From Tannerellaceae bacterium (GTDB lineage: Bacteria; Bacteroidota; Bacteroidia; Bacteroidales; Tannerellaceae), in NCBI GenBank assembly GCA_031280435.1, contig JAITGS010000046.1, positions 1-64,000 on the forward strand: a stretch of 64,000 nucleotides of DNA, written 5' to 3'. Each line of letters begins with the position of its first letter. Within the stretch, counting starts at the first letter, position 1. The notes under the pieces were generated by a model. That model was given only the letters and a program-made list of their open reading frames with translations, did not search any database and was not told the DNA's origin. A program made the translations under genes and the position numbers. Of this stretch, positions 27,023 to 36,133 are shown piece by piece.

Positions 27023-28144
27023 ATGTATTTCCGCGACGTTGTAGGCCAGGACGAATTGAAGCGTCAGCTCATCGAAGCTGCCAATCGAGGCTTTGTGCCG
27101 CATGCACAGATGTTCGTCGAAAGCGGAGGAGCCGGAGCTTTCCCCATCGCTCTGGCCTACGCACGATACCTTAATTGCACGGACCGCAGGCCAACCGACT
27201 CCTGCGGCCGCTGCCCCTCCTGCCATAAATACGACGAACTGGCTCATCCCGACCTGTTCTTCGTATTCCCGATGGCCAAGCGGGAAAGGAAAAAGATGAT
27301 ATGTGATGATTATATGCCGGAATGGCGAGCCTTCCTCAGCATCTCTCCCTATTTCAGTTTCGACGGATGGACAAACCACATCGAAGTCGGCAACACCCAG
27401 CCAATCATCTATTCGCAGGAAAGCGAAGAGATAACACGCAAACTCAGCTACCGCATTTATGAATCCGAATACAGGATACTGCTGATATGGATGCCTGAGA
27501 AAATGCACCTCACCTGCGCTAACAAGCTGCTCAAGCTCGTTGAAGAACCTTCGGAGAATACGCTGATTTTTATGGTGACGGACGAGCCCGACACGATTCT
27601 GGGAACTATACTTTCGCGGGTGCAGCGCATCAACGTGCGAGCCATTGCAGCCCCGGAACTTGCCGAGGCCCTTGTCCGCATCGAGCGCCTCGACCCCGAA
27701 TCGGCTCGCGACGTCGCCCGAATGGCCGAAGGCAATTATCTGAAGGCAAAAGAGCTGATCAGCGTGAGCGATGAGCATGCATTCTTTCTCGAACAGTTCC
27801 GGGAAATCATGCGCAATGCATGGGCTCGCAACATCAAGGGCATGAAAACGCAGTCGGAAAAGCTTGCGCAAATCGGCAGGGAGAGGCAAAAAAACTTCCT
27901 CGCCTACTGCCAGCGATTGATGCGCGAGAACTTCATTTACCGCTTCAATGCTCCGGAACTTAACTATATGAACCGGCAGGAAGCCGACTTTGCCGCCAAA
28001 TTCTCGCCACACATCTACGAGCATAACGTTCTTGCAATATCCGAGGAATTAACCAAAGCCGAGGTGCATATAGCCCAAAACGTGAACGCCAAGATGGTTT
28101 TTTTCGACATGGCCCTGCGGATAACAATGCTGATTCGGAAATAG
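27023..28144 (+). CDS. holB: DNA polymerase III delta' subunit (clamp loader)
   Basis: AAA+ family clamp-loader subunit. The zinc-binding cysteines characteristic of delta'/tau-type proteins lie in CTDRRPTDSCGRCPSC. The P-loop is degenerate (ESGGAGAFPIALA lacks GKT), as expected for delta', which does not hydrolyse ATP. Sensor features NKLLKLVEEPSENTLI and SRVQRI are well kept. The protein has 373 residues, typical for Bacteroidetes. It begins 18 bp after gltD, so it may be read through from the glutamate synthase promoter. Confidence 0.9.
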   Translation: MYFRDVVGQDELKRQLIEAANRGFVPHAQMFVESGGAGAFPIALAYARYLNCTDRRPTDSCGRCPSCHKYDELAHPDLFFVFPMAKRERKKMICDDYMPEWRAFLSISPYFSFDGWTNHIEVGNTQPIIYSQESEEITRKLSYRIYESEYRILLIWMPEKMHLTCANKLLKLVEEPSENTLIFMVTDEPDTILGTILSRVQRINVRAIAAPELAEALVRIERLDPESARDVARMAEGNYLKAKELISVSDEHAFFLEQFREIMRNAWARNIKGMKTQSEKLAQIGRERQKNFLAYCQRLMRENFIYRFNAPELNYMNRQEADFAAKFSPHIYEHNVLAISEELTKAEVHIAQNVNAKMVFFDMALRITMLIRK

Positions 28145-28256
28145 GCAGCATCATCTCTTCAACCGGCTTGTACGGAACAATCATTGTGCTGTTGCGGAAA
28201 ATCGGGTATTTTAGCGGATTAAAATAAGTGAATTTCATATTAAACTAATTGAGATT

Positions 28257-31200
28257 ATGTCGCTCCACTCCATCCACAAATACCACGTCGAAGTTGAAAA
28301 CTTAAAAGACTACGGCGGTACGAGAAAGGAAACTGCCATCCGCAATGCCTTCTACAATCTGCTGAGCGGCTATGCTCGTAAACGCGGACTGACTATTGTT
28401 GCCGAACTCAGCATCAAAACTGCAAGCGGCAAGACTGTGACGCCCGACGGCACCCTGAAAGACAGCCTGCGGCAGGATTGGGGTTATTGGGAAAGCAAAG
28501 ATGAAGCCGACAATCTCGACGAAGAAATCCGGAGGAAATTCGCCAAGGGCTACCCGAAAGACAATATCCTCTTTGAAGACAGCCGCATTGCCGTGTTGAT
28601 TCAGAACGGCGAAGAAGTGCTGCGCTGCTCTATGAGCGATGTTAACGCTCTCGATCGCCTGCTGACGGAATTTCTCTCCTTTGAACGTCCCGAAGTTTCT
28701 AATTTTCGTCAAGCTATCGAACTGTTTAAGCAGGACATTCCCAAAGTGACAGACTCTCTCCGGAGCATGATTATAGAAGCTGAAAGCTCGAATCCCGCTT
28801 TTATAACAACTTCTTCCGATTTCCTGACGCTCTGCCGTGAAAGCATCAATCCTAATATCATACGGGAAGATGTGCATGAAATGATAATACAGCACATCCT
28901 GACAGAAGATATTTTCAATACGATCTTCGACGAAACGCAGTTTCACCGCGAGAACAATATCGCCCGCGAACTCGAATCAGTGATTGCCACATTCTTTACC
29001 GGATATTTGCGTCGCGAAACCATGCAGGGAATCAAGCATTACTACGAGGCAATCAAAGCCGCAGCCGCCACCATTGCCGATCACCACGAGAAACAGAAGT
29101 TCCTCAAAGTTGTTTACGAAACCTTTTACAAAAGCTATAACCCCAAGGCCGCCGACCGCTTAGGCGTAGTTTATACGCCCAACGAAATTGTACGCTTCAT
29201 GATCGAAAGCACCGATTATCTGCTGCACAAACATTTCAATAAATACCTCGAAGATCCGAACGTTGAAATCCTTGACCCGGCTACGGGAACCGGAACTTTT
29301 GTTTGCGATATGATTGATTATATCCGCAAGGAGAAGCTCGAATATAAGTATCGCAACGAAATCCACGCCAACGAAGTCGCCATCCTGCCATACTACATCA
29401 GCAACTTAAATATTGAGTACACTTACGCTCAGAAAATGAATCGCTATGCCGAGTTCAACAATCTTTGTTTTGTGGATACGCTCGACAATATGGGCTTCAA
29501 TTATAAGGGCAAACAGGGAGCTCTCAATCTTTTCTCCGAAGAAAACAGCCTGCGTATTCAAAAACAGAACGAGAAGAAAATTGCTGTTATCATCGGTAAT
29601 CCGCCTTACAATGCGAACCAGGCTAATGAAAACGACAACAATAAAAATCGCGAATATCCCGAAATCGACCGCCGCATAAAAGACACGTTTATCAAATACA
29701 GTACGGCGCAGAAAACCAAAGTGTATGACATGTACGCACGCTTTTATCGCTGGGCCTTCGACAGGTTAGACAGCAATGGTATTGTGGCCTTCGTCACAAA
29801 CCGCAGCTTTATAGACAGCCGAACATTCGACGGATTCCGCAAAACCGTTCAACAGGAATTTGATGCGATATATATTATTGATACTCGAAGCGATGTTCGC
29901 GCCAACCCTAAAATCGCCGGCACAACGCACAATGTTTTCGGCATACAAACCGGCGTTGCAATCATGTTCTTGATAAAAAAGCAAGATAGAGAAAACGTGA
30001 CCTGTAAAATGCATTATATCGCCCTTGACGATTTCCAGCGCAAAGAGCAAAAGCTGCAATGGCTTGCCGAAAACCAGATCAGAAAGCTTCCGTTTGAAAT
30101 CATTCGCCCTGATAAATACAATAACTGGATAAATATTCCGGCCAATGATTTTGATAGCCTGTTGCTATTGAACAGTAAAAATGCGAAACTGGGACGTGGA
30201 AATGAGACGTTGTTTGAGTTGTTTTCGACCGGGATTGTCTCGGCAAGAGATGCATGGGTATTTGATTTGTCGGAAGACAACCTCACACGAAAAATCAAGT
30301 ATTTCATTGAACGCTATCAAGAGCAACTAAAATCGGGAGAAACAGCCGATGCATTATTGGACTACACCATAAAATGGAGCGCCACATTAAAGTCAAATCT
30401 CAAAAGGAAAAGCAATTTGAGATTTGACAGGAAAGTCATTGTTGCTTGTTTGTATCGTCCTTATCATATGATGCGTTATTATTCGGAAAAGAAATTATCC
30501 GACAGGCTTACGTCAAATCATACAACCATATTCGGGAAGAATTTTAATAAAGAAAACAGGGTTATCGCTTATTCGGGAATAAGCTGTTCAAAACCCTTTC
30601 AAGCATTAGCGATAAATACAATTTCAAGTTTGGATTTCCTTGAGAAAACCCAATGCCTACCCCTCTACCGCTACGACAACAACGGCAACCGTATCGACAA
30701 CATCACCGACTGGGGATTGCATCAATTTGCGGCGCATTACGAAACCGAAACTATCACCAAACACGACATCTTTCACTACGTCTATGCCGTTCTTCACAAT
30801 CCTGCCTACCGCAAAAAATACGAGCTGAATCTGAAACGCGAATTTCCGCGCATCCCTTTCTACGACGATTTTTATAAATGGGCAAAATGGGGCGAACGGT
30901 TGATGGACTTGCATATCAATTACGAAAACGTAACGCCATATCCATTACAAGCAATAGAAGCCGCCGGCAAAACGATTAATCCGCAAGCCGTATTAAAAGC
31001 CGACAAGGGAGCCGGCGTCATAATGGTAGATGAAAATACCGAACTGCGCGGCATACCCGCCGAAGCATGGAACTACCGGCTCGGCAACCGCAGCGCTTTG
31101 GAGTGGATTCTCGACCAGTATCAGGAGAGAAGTCCCAAAGACCCTATCATTGCCGAACAGTTCAACACCTATCGTTTTGCCGATTACAAAGAACAAGTCA

Positions 31201-31274
31201 TTGATTTATTGCAGCGGGTTTGCACCGTCAGCGTAGAAACCATAAGGATTGTCGGAGAAATGGAGGATTGCTGA
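28257..31274 (+). CDS. Single-chain restriction-modification enzyme (type IIG / ISP-like)
   Basis: A 1005-residue protein that appears to join endonuclease, adenine methyltransferase and specificity functions. Near the N-terminus P63-D64 and E79-S-K81 form a PD-x14-ExK nuclease motif. The methyltransferase has motif I DPATGTGTF near residue 340 and motif IV NPPY near 448, typical of N6-adenine enzymes. The C-terminal third resembles the target-recognition region of type ISP enzymes, but no helicase domain is present, unlike full ISP proteins of about 1500 residues. No separate methyltransferase or specificity gene lies nearby. It is followed by a fic gene. Whether the nuclease is active is not known. 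Confidence 0.82.
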   Translation: MSLHSIHKYHVEVENLKDYGGTRKETAIRNAFYNLLSGYARKRGLTIVAELSIKTASGKTVTPDGTLKDSLRQDWGYWESKDEADNLDEEIRRKFAKGYPKDNILFEDSRIAVLIQNGEEVLRCSMSDVNALDRLLTEFLSFERPEVSNFRQAIELFKQDIPKVTDSLRSMIIEAESSNPAFITTSSDFLTLCRESINPNIIREDVHEMIIQHILTEDIFNTIFDETQFHRENNIARELESVIATFFTGYLRRETMQGIKHYYEAIKAAAATIADHHEKQKFLKVVYETFYKSYNPKAADRLGVVYTPNEIVRFMIESTDYLLHKHFNKYLEDPNVEILDPATGTGTFVCDMIDYIRKEKLEYKYRNEIHANEVAILPYYISNLNIEYTYAQKMNRYAEFNNLCFVDTLDNMGFNYKGKQGALNLFSEENSLRIQKQNEKKIAVIIGNPPYNANQANENDNNKNREYPEIDRRIKDTFIKYSTAQKTKVYDMYARFYRWAFDRLDSNGIVAFVTNRSFIDSRTFDGFRKTVQQEFDAIYIIDTRSDVRANPKIAGTTHNVFGIQTGVAIMFLIKKQDRENVTCKMHYIALDDFQRKEQKLQWLAENQIRKLPFEIIRPDKYNNWINIPANDFDSLLLLNSKNAKLGRGNETLFELFSTGIVSARDAWVFDLSEDNLTRKIKYFIERYQEQLKSGETADALLDYTIKWSATLKSNLKRKSNLRFDRKVIVACLYRPYHMMRYYSEKKLSDRLTSNHTTIFGKNFNKENRVIAYSGISCSKPFQALAINTISSLDFLEKTQCLPLYRYDNNGNRIDNITDWGLHQFAAHYETETITKHDIFHYVYAVLHNPAYRKKYELNLKREFPRIPFYDDFYKWAKWGERLMDLHINYENVTPYPLQAIEAAGKTINPQAVLKADKGAGVIMVDENTELRGIPAEAWNYRLGNRSALEWILDQYQERSPKDPIIAEQFNTYRFADYKEQVIDLLQRVCTVSVETIRIVGEMEDC

Positions 31275-31314
31275 AGCGAGAAATCCCTTCGTGACTTAAA
31301 GCTACCATTTCAGC

Positions 31315-31374
31315 TTCGTGCGAACGTATTCGCAAGCGACCTCCATCGTAGAGGTTTCGTGCGAACGTATTCGC
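31315..31374. repeat. Pair of 19-bp direct repeats inside inverted arms
   Basis: TTCGTGCGAACGTATTCGC occurs at 31315-31333 and again at 31356-31374, 41 bp apart, each with GCGAA/TTCGC dyad ends. ATTTCAG before and CTGAAAT after the pair form short inverted arms. It lies in the 333-bp gap between the restriction gene and fic. The 41-bp spacing equals the period of the tandem arrays elsewhere in the window. It could be an operator or an array at an early stage. Confidence 0.6.
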
Positions 31375-31472
31375 GAGAAACTGAAATCATTTTGGTCGGC
31401 CGGAGAAAATCGCAAGGGGATGCAAAAAGTGTATAGCCTTGGCCGGCGAGGCCTTTTGTGCCGGGAAGGGGG

Positions 31473-31506
31473 ATTGGGGGCATTACAGGGACTTCTCGTA
31501 ACTTTG
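31473..31506 (+). promoter_or_regulatory. Possible fic promoter
   Basis: TAACTTTG at 31499-31506 matches the -7 consensus exactly. The best -33 partner is ATTG at 31473-31476 with a 22-bp spacer, slightly long. The 5' leader before the fic ATG would be about 95 nt. Confidence 0.4.
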
Positions 31507-31607
31507 TCGCATCGGTTTGATTAGCCCGGCATTGCAGATGATACATCTTCACAGGCAATGGCCGGGGAAACTGAAGATAATTATTAAAGCAAAATACAGT
31601 AGGCGAA

Positions 31608-32441
31608 ATGAAAACAATTGAGACTTTATACAGGGAGTGGCAAGAGCTGCAACCGCTGCCTGCCGATAGCCGGCAACGTTTGGAACAGAAGTTCATGCTG
31701 GACTTTAACTATAATTCCAATCATCTGGAGGGAAACGTGCTGACCTACGGGCAGACAATGTTGTTACTGATCTTCGGAAAAACTTCCGGCGATGCCAACA
31801 TGCGTGATTACGAAGAGATGAAGGCGCACAACGCAGGTCTGGAATTGGTGAAGCGTGAGGCCGTGGACAGGGAGCGTCCGCTTTCGGAAGCTTTTATCCG
31901 CAATCTCAATCGAGTGATTCTTGTTGAAGATTTTTATAAGACGCAACAGCTTGGCGATGTCGTAAGCCGTTACGAAGTAAAAGTTGGAGTGTATAAAACC
32001 CGCCCCAACTCTGTCGTTACAGTAACCGGTGAAATTTTCAACTATGCATCTCCGGAGGAAACGCCGGCATTAATGGCCGACCTGCTGCGATGGTATAATG
32101 AGGAGGAGGCAAAGGGCGAGCTCACTCCAATCCGGCTTGCCGGCCTGTTGCATTATCGCTACATCCGTATTCACCCCTTTGAGGACGGCAACGGCCGTAT
32201 TGCGCGATTGTTAGTGAATTATGTGTTGCTGCGCCATGGCTATCCGATGCTTATAGTGCCGACTGAAGAGAAGAGTCTGTACCTTGACGCTCTCAACAAA
32301 TGTGACGCTGAGGTGGGTTTGATTCCTTCGGATGGCGCTAATGCCACGCTTGAGCAGGTCGAGCCTTTTCTGGGTTACATCGAGGAACTTGCCGGGCGCG
32401 CATTGGAACTTGGACTTAAGGCCGGACGGGGAGATATATAG
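31608..32441 (+). CDS. Fic-domain protein (probable AMP-transferase, self-inhibited)
   Basis: The catalytic Fic motif is complete: HPFEDGNGR from H189. Fic enzymes mostly transfer AMP from ATP to a hydroxyl of a target protein. The inhibitory helix motif (S/T)xxxE(G/N) is present at the N-terminus as S37-NHL-E41-G42, so this is a class II Fic with its own brake and needs no separate antitoxin. The flap region precedes the motif. The length of 277 residues is short but complete. The stop codon falls at the border of a MITE-like element, so the last residues may have been changed by that insertion. The target is unknown. Confidence 0.9.
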   Translation: MKTIETLYREWQELQPLPADSRQRLEQKFMLDFNYNSNHLEGNVLTYGQTMLLLIFGKTSGDANMRDYEEMKAHNAGLELVKREAVDRERPLSEAFIRNLNRVILVEDFYKTQQLGDVVSRYEVKVGVYKTRPNSVVTVTGEIFNYASPEETPALMADLLRWYNEEEAKGELTPIRLAGLLHYRYIRIHPFEDGNGRIARLLVNYVLLRHGYPMLIVPTEEKSLYLDALNKCDAEVGLIPSDGANATLEQVEPFLGYIEELAGRALELGLKAGRGDI

Positions 32442-32697
32442 GGCCTGCTGTTAAATTCACAATTCATTATTAACCAGCACATCACATGGGCGTTTTTTAT
32501 AATAAGTGCAAGGAAATATGATAAAGACACTCAAAAACCATGCACTTGAAAATTGAGCAATTCCATTGCCACGAATTTTTCTTTCAAAAATCTATTTTTA
32601 AGGACTGTTTTCTCGAAAAAAGACACAGAATGATCCGTTTGGCAACCAAATCTCACAACAAATAAATGCTGTTGAATTTAACAGCAAGCCCTATATA
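32435..32697. mobile_element. MITE-like element of about 263 bp with 25-bp terminal inverted repeats
   Basis: The left end 32435-32459 (TATATAGGGCCTGCTGTTAA then ATTCA) and the right end 32673-32697 are inverted copies with one mismatch. If the palindromic TATATA is counted as a target duplication, the repeats are 19 bp, GGGC(C/T)TGCTGTTAAATTCA. The interior is AT-rich and has no frame long enough for a transposase. The left end overlaps the fic stop codon. I cannot assign an IS family; it is probably mobilised by an element elsewhere in the genome. Confidence 0.7.
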
Positions 32698-32742
32698 AAT
32701 GAAGGCAGGCGATAATATCTCCGAAAGGAATAAAGCTGCAAA

Positions 32743-33600
32743 CTAAGCCTTCCCCTTCAACTGAAATACGGTTTGCAGACCTACGGATGCTGCAATCAGC
32801 GCCAAGCCTGCGTATGCCGCGGGGCCGAGCTCACGGCTTTCGCCGAATATCAGCATGGCGAGGATGATGCTGTACACTGGCTCAAGATTGTAGCTGAGGT
32901 TGAGGGTGAAGGCCGAAATCTTTTTCAACACATCTATCTGGAGAAGATACAATCCCACCGTACACACGAGCGAGAAGACGAGCAGGTAGGCCCAGTCCGC
33001 CCCGACGGGGAGCAGGGAGGGCGAGGGGAAAAAGTACAGGTAGCCGGGCAGCATGAGGCTTATGCAAAGGAAGCCGCCTATCATCTCGTACATCACTATG
33101 GTGCGCACCGGATGCTCGCCGCCCACGGCCTTGTTGGCTATCGAAAAGAGGGCCGCCGGCAGTGCGGATAAAATGCCGAGGAGGATGCCGAGGCGATACC
33201 TGAGGTCGAAATGGAAGATGAGGCAGATGCCGGCCACGGCTATCAGCCCGAACATAACTTCGCGAAGGGCTATGCGCCGACGGTTGAGCAGAGGCTCAAG
33301 GATGGCGGTGAAAAATCCTGTCATCGAGAAGGCTGCCACGCTTATGGATACATTGGCGGCTTTGATGCTTCCGAAGAAAAACACCCAATGCATGGCGAGC
33401 AGGGCTCCGACGCCCATTATCCGAATTGCCTGCCGCATAGGAATGTGCTTGGTTTGGGCAAGCAGCAGCAGGGCGGGCAGGGCAAACATGATGCGATACC
33501 AAACGAGCAGGCCTTCGTTGAGCGTGATGAGCTTGCCGAGTATGCCTGTGAATCCGGCCAGGAGTATGGAAAGATGCAGCTTCAGGAAGGTGTTGCGCAT
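32743..33600 (-). CDS. EamA/DMT-superfamily transporter
   Basis: Integral membrane protein of 285 residues with about ten hydrophobic helices in two EamA halves; the typical GALLAMHWVFFFGSI and LEPVYSIILAMLIFGE segments are present. Members export or import amino acids, nucleotide sugars or other metabolites; the substrate is not predictable. The start at 33600 (MRNTFLKLHL) is preferred because upstream extension would overlap the kinase gene, whose stop is 20 bp away. It is the last gene of the minus-strand run that begins near 37.5 kb. Confidence 0.88.
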   Translation of the reverse strand: MRNTFLKLHLSILLAGFTGILGKLITLNEGLLVWYRIMFALPALLLLAQTKHIPMRQAIRIMGVGALLAMHWVFFFGSIKAANVSISVAAFSMTGFFTAILEPLLNRRRIALREVMFGLIAVAGICLIFHFDLRYRLGILLGILSALPAALFSIANKAVGGEHPVRTIVMYEMIGGFLCISLMLPGYLYFFPSPSLLPVGADWAYLLVFSLVCTVGLYLLQIDVLKKISAFTLNLSYNLEPVYSIILAMLIFGESRELGPAAYAGLALIAASVGLQTVFQLKGKA

Positions 33601-33620
33601 GGGCTCGGAGGCAGCGGGGC

Positions 33621-35285
33621 TCAATGCGTGAATGATCCGCCGCCCAGAAACTCGCGCAAGAGGGATGTGCCGGGCAGCTCGAAGTCGGAAATATGGTTGA
33701 AGTATCTGAGGAACCTGATCAGCCGGCGGGCCTCGACGTTCTCCTTTTCGTCTTCCCGCACTTCGGCCAGGATGGGGTCGGCATAGCGCCGAAGGGCGGC
33801 GAGTTCGTATAGCATGGCGCTGTTGAACATGGCGTCGGCGGTTTCCTGGTAGGGATAAATCCATTTGTCTTCGCCCTTGCGAACGCTTGGCCAGCGGGCA
33901 ATGGTTTGTACGGGCGAATAGTTGCGGCAGCGATAGTCGCGAACGATGCGGCGCAGCAATCGGTTGTCGGCCGTTGGAATCCAGTTGTGATTGTCGAGCG
34001 AGATGCTTGTGAGGGCTGAAACGTAAACGCGGAACTTATGCCGGTCGGCTATATGGCCGGTGAGTTCGGGGTTGAGGGCGTGTATGCCTTCGATGATGAG
34101 CAGGGAGCCTGCGCTGAGGCGTAGCCTGCGGTTTTTATATACCCTCCGTCCGGTTGTGAAGTCGTAGCTTGGGAGGGAGATTTCCTCGCCGGCCAGGAGT
34201 TTGTTGAGATCGCTGTTGAAATAGTCGAGGTCGAGGGCATAGAGCGATTCGTAGTCATAGTCGCCTGATTCGTCGCGCGGGGTATCGGTTCGTTCCACGA
34301 AGTAATCGTCGAGCGAGATGGCGAAGGGCTGATGGAAGTTGGTCATGAGTTGGATGCCGAGCCTCTGGGCGAAGGTGGTTTTGCCCGATGATGATGGGCC
34401 GGAGATGAGGACTATGCGAAGACCATCGGCATATCGCCCGGCGATTTGGTCGGCAATGCGTGCTATTTGTTTTTCTTGCATGGCTTCCGCCACGAGTATC
34501 ATCTCGCGGCTTCGTCCTTCGGATATGGCTTTGTTGAGGTCGCCTGTGTTTTCAAGTCCGAGAGCTCGCAGCAGTAGCAGGCTTTCCTTATATATCTCAT
34601 ACATCTTGTCTTGCCTGACGACGGGCTCGAGCTCGCTTGGGCAATCGCGCCTCGGTATGCGCAGGAGCAGTCCGTCGAAATAGGGAATGAGGTCGAAGGT
34701 TGTGATATATCCGGTGGAAGGCGTGAGGCATCCGTAAAAGAAGTTGATGTAGCCGTCGAGCTCGTAGTAGGAGGTGTAGATTCGTCCGGCAGTTTCGGCC
34801 AGCCTCACCTTGTCGTACATGCCGAGGCTGCGAAACTTCTCGACGGCCTCCTCTGTGCGAACGGTGTGGAGCACGAAAGGCATGTCGGCCGCTACGATTT
34901 CCCGCATCCTGTTGCGTATGCGCTCGATAACGGCCGCATCGACGGGCCCCTTGCCTATAACGCAATAGTATCCCTTTGAAATGGGATGCTCAATGTACAG
35001 AGTAGCTTCGGGAAGCAGGTCGTGCACGGCCTTCGAGAGGATATGGCAAAGCGAGCGTACGTAAACCCTCTGCCCGGCCGTATCGCAATAGTCAACAAAT
35101 TCTACGTCTTTGGGCTGATAGCAGCGGTAGGTTAAACTCCGGGCATTGTTATTGACGAGGCCGAGCAAGGGCCTGTTTGCAAGCGGCTCTCCCACCGCCG
35201 CATAGATCTCCGGCAGCGAGGCTCCGGCTTCTACCTCTATGAAGGATGATGTGTTGCGACAATAAATCCGGATTGTTTCTTTCAT
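33621..35285 (-). CDS. Nucleoside (uridine-type) kinase with N-terminal TGS/ThrRS-like domains
   Basis: A 554-residue fusion. The first 60 residues look like a TGS domain and residues 60-200 resemble the second additional domain of threonyl-tRNA synthetase. The C-terminal half is a phosphoribulokinase/uridine kinase domain with Walker A GPSSSGKTT near residue 297, SLDDYFV and LLIIEGIHALN. This architecture is common in Bacteroidetes and Firmicutes. It probably phosphorylates a nucleoside, but the TGS part suggests a nucleotide- or RNA-linked control function. Its ATG overlaps the stop of the upstream isomerase gene by 4 bp. Confidence 0.88.
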   Translation of the reverse strand: MKETIRIYCRNTSSFIEVEAGASLPEIYAAVGEPLANRPLLGLVNNNARSLTYRCYQPKDVEFVDYCDTAGQRVYVRSLCHILSKAVHDLLPEATLYIEHPISKGYYCVIGKGPVDAAVIERIRNRMREIVAADMPFVLHTVRTEEAVEKFRSLGMYDKVRLAETAGRIYTSYYELDGYINFFYGCLTPSTGYITTFDLIPYFDGLLLRIPRRDCPSELEPVVRQDKMYEIYKESLLLLRALGLENTGDLNKAISEGRSREMILVAEAMQEKQIARIADQIAGRYADGLRIVLISGPSSSGKTTFAQRLGIQLMTNFHQPFAISLDDYFVERTDTPRDESGDYDYESLYALDLDYFNSDLNKLLAGEEISLPSYDFTTGRRVYKNRRLRLSAGSLLIIEGIHALNPELTGHIADRHKFRVYVSALTSISLDNHNWIPTADNRLLRRIVRDYRCRNYSPVQTIARWPSVRKGEDKWIYPYQETADAMFNSAMLYELAALRRYADPILAEVREDEKENVEARRLIRFLRYFNHISDFELPGTSLLREFLGGGSFTH

Positions 35286-36133
35286 AAGGTCTTGAGATAC
35301 TCGGCCGACCGTCTTACGCAGTCCTCCGGATCGGCCGGCCTGTCGTGCTCAACTATGAAGTGCTTCACGCCGGCAACAGAGTTGAGCTTGAATATGGAGG
35401 GGAAATTGATGATGCCGTCGCCAACGCAGGCAAAGCTGCGCTCGGCGGTTTTGTCCATATCCTTAACGTGGAAAACCGGATAGCGGCCGGGATATTTGCG
35501 GATGTAATCTTCGGCCGAGCTGTTGCCTTTCGCAATCCAGTAGAGGTCGAGCTCTATGTTTACATATTCGGGGTCGAGAGCCGGCAGCAGAACGTCGAAG
35601 GGCAGCTGTCCCTCGGTCAATTTAAATTCGATGTCGTGATTGTGGTAGATGAGGCTGAGGCCCTCGCGCTTGCAAATCTCGCCTCCGCGATTAAGATTGT
35701 CGGCCACGCGCTTCCAGTCGTCGAGCGATTTGTTTTTGCCGTCGTCCGTCCAAGGCCAGTAGCATGCGATGTACTTCTTGCCCAAGGCCTGGCAGAGCGC
35801 AATGTCCTTTCCGAGCTGATCGCCTCCAATCAAAGCCGCCATGCCTGTCGACCCGATCAGCGGGTTGAGTCCGAGCTCAGCGAGGAAGGCTCGCAGCTCG
35901 GCCGGCTCCATGTCGAACGAGCCTCCGAATTCCAGTTCCCTGTATCCCCATTCGGCAATTTTGCGCAAAGCCGCACGCGGATTAGCCTTCAACCATTCCC
36001 CGCCCGTATTCCCTGTGATTATCCCAAAGGAAGGCAAAGAGTCTGTTGTCATTGTAAATGCATTTAATGAGTTTGTTGCAATAGCGGCACATGAAATCAT
36101 GCCCGCCGATTTAATAAAAGTCCTTCTTTTCAT
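35282..36133 (-). CDS. Sugar phosphate isomerase/epimerase-like TIM barrel, exported
   Basis: A 283-residue protein of the xylose-isomerase-like/AP endonuclease 2 fold. It starts with a twin-arginine-like signal (MKRRTFIKSAGM, then a hydrophobic stretch), so it is likely to be periplasmic. Candidate metal ligands of the barrel are visible in IYHNHDIEF, NIELDLYWI, VFHVKDMD and IVEHD. Such proteins often work with Gfo/Idh oxidoreductases on sugars, and one lies 1.5 kb upstream. It overlaps its neighbours at both ends by 4 bp, so it belongs to one transcript with them. Confidence 0.87.
   Translation of the reverse strand: MKRRTFIKSAGMISCAAIATNSLNAFTMTTDSLPSFGIITGNTGGEWLKANPRAALRKIAEWGYRELEFGGSFDMEPAELRAFLAELGLNPLIGSTGMAALIGGDQLGKDIALCQALGKKYIACYWPWTDDGKNKSLDDWKRVADNLNRGGEICKREGLSLIYHNHDIEFKLTEGQLPFDVLLPALDPEYVNIELDLYWIAKGNSSAEDYIRKYPGRYPVFHVKDMDKTAERSFACVGDGIINFPSIFKLNSVAGVKHFIVEHDRPADPEDCVRRSAEYLKTL

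Noticed and set aside
32460..32672. Remains of a transposase inside the MITE-like element
   Set aside because: Short frames such as MHLKIEQFHCHEFFF show no transposase motif that I can recognise.
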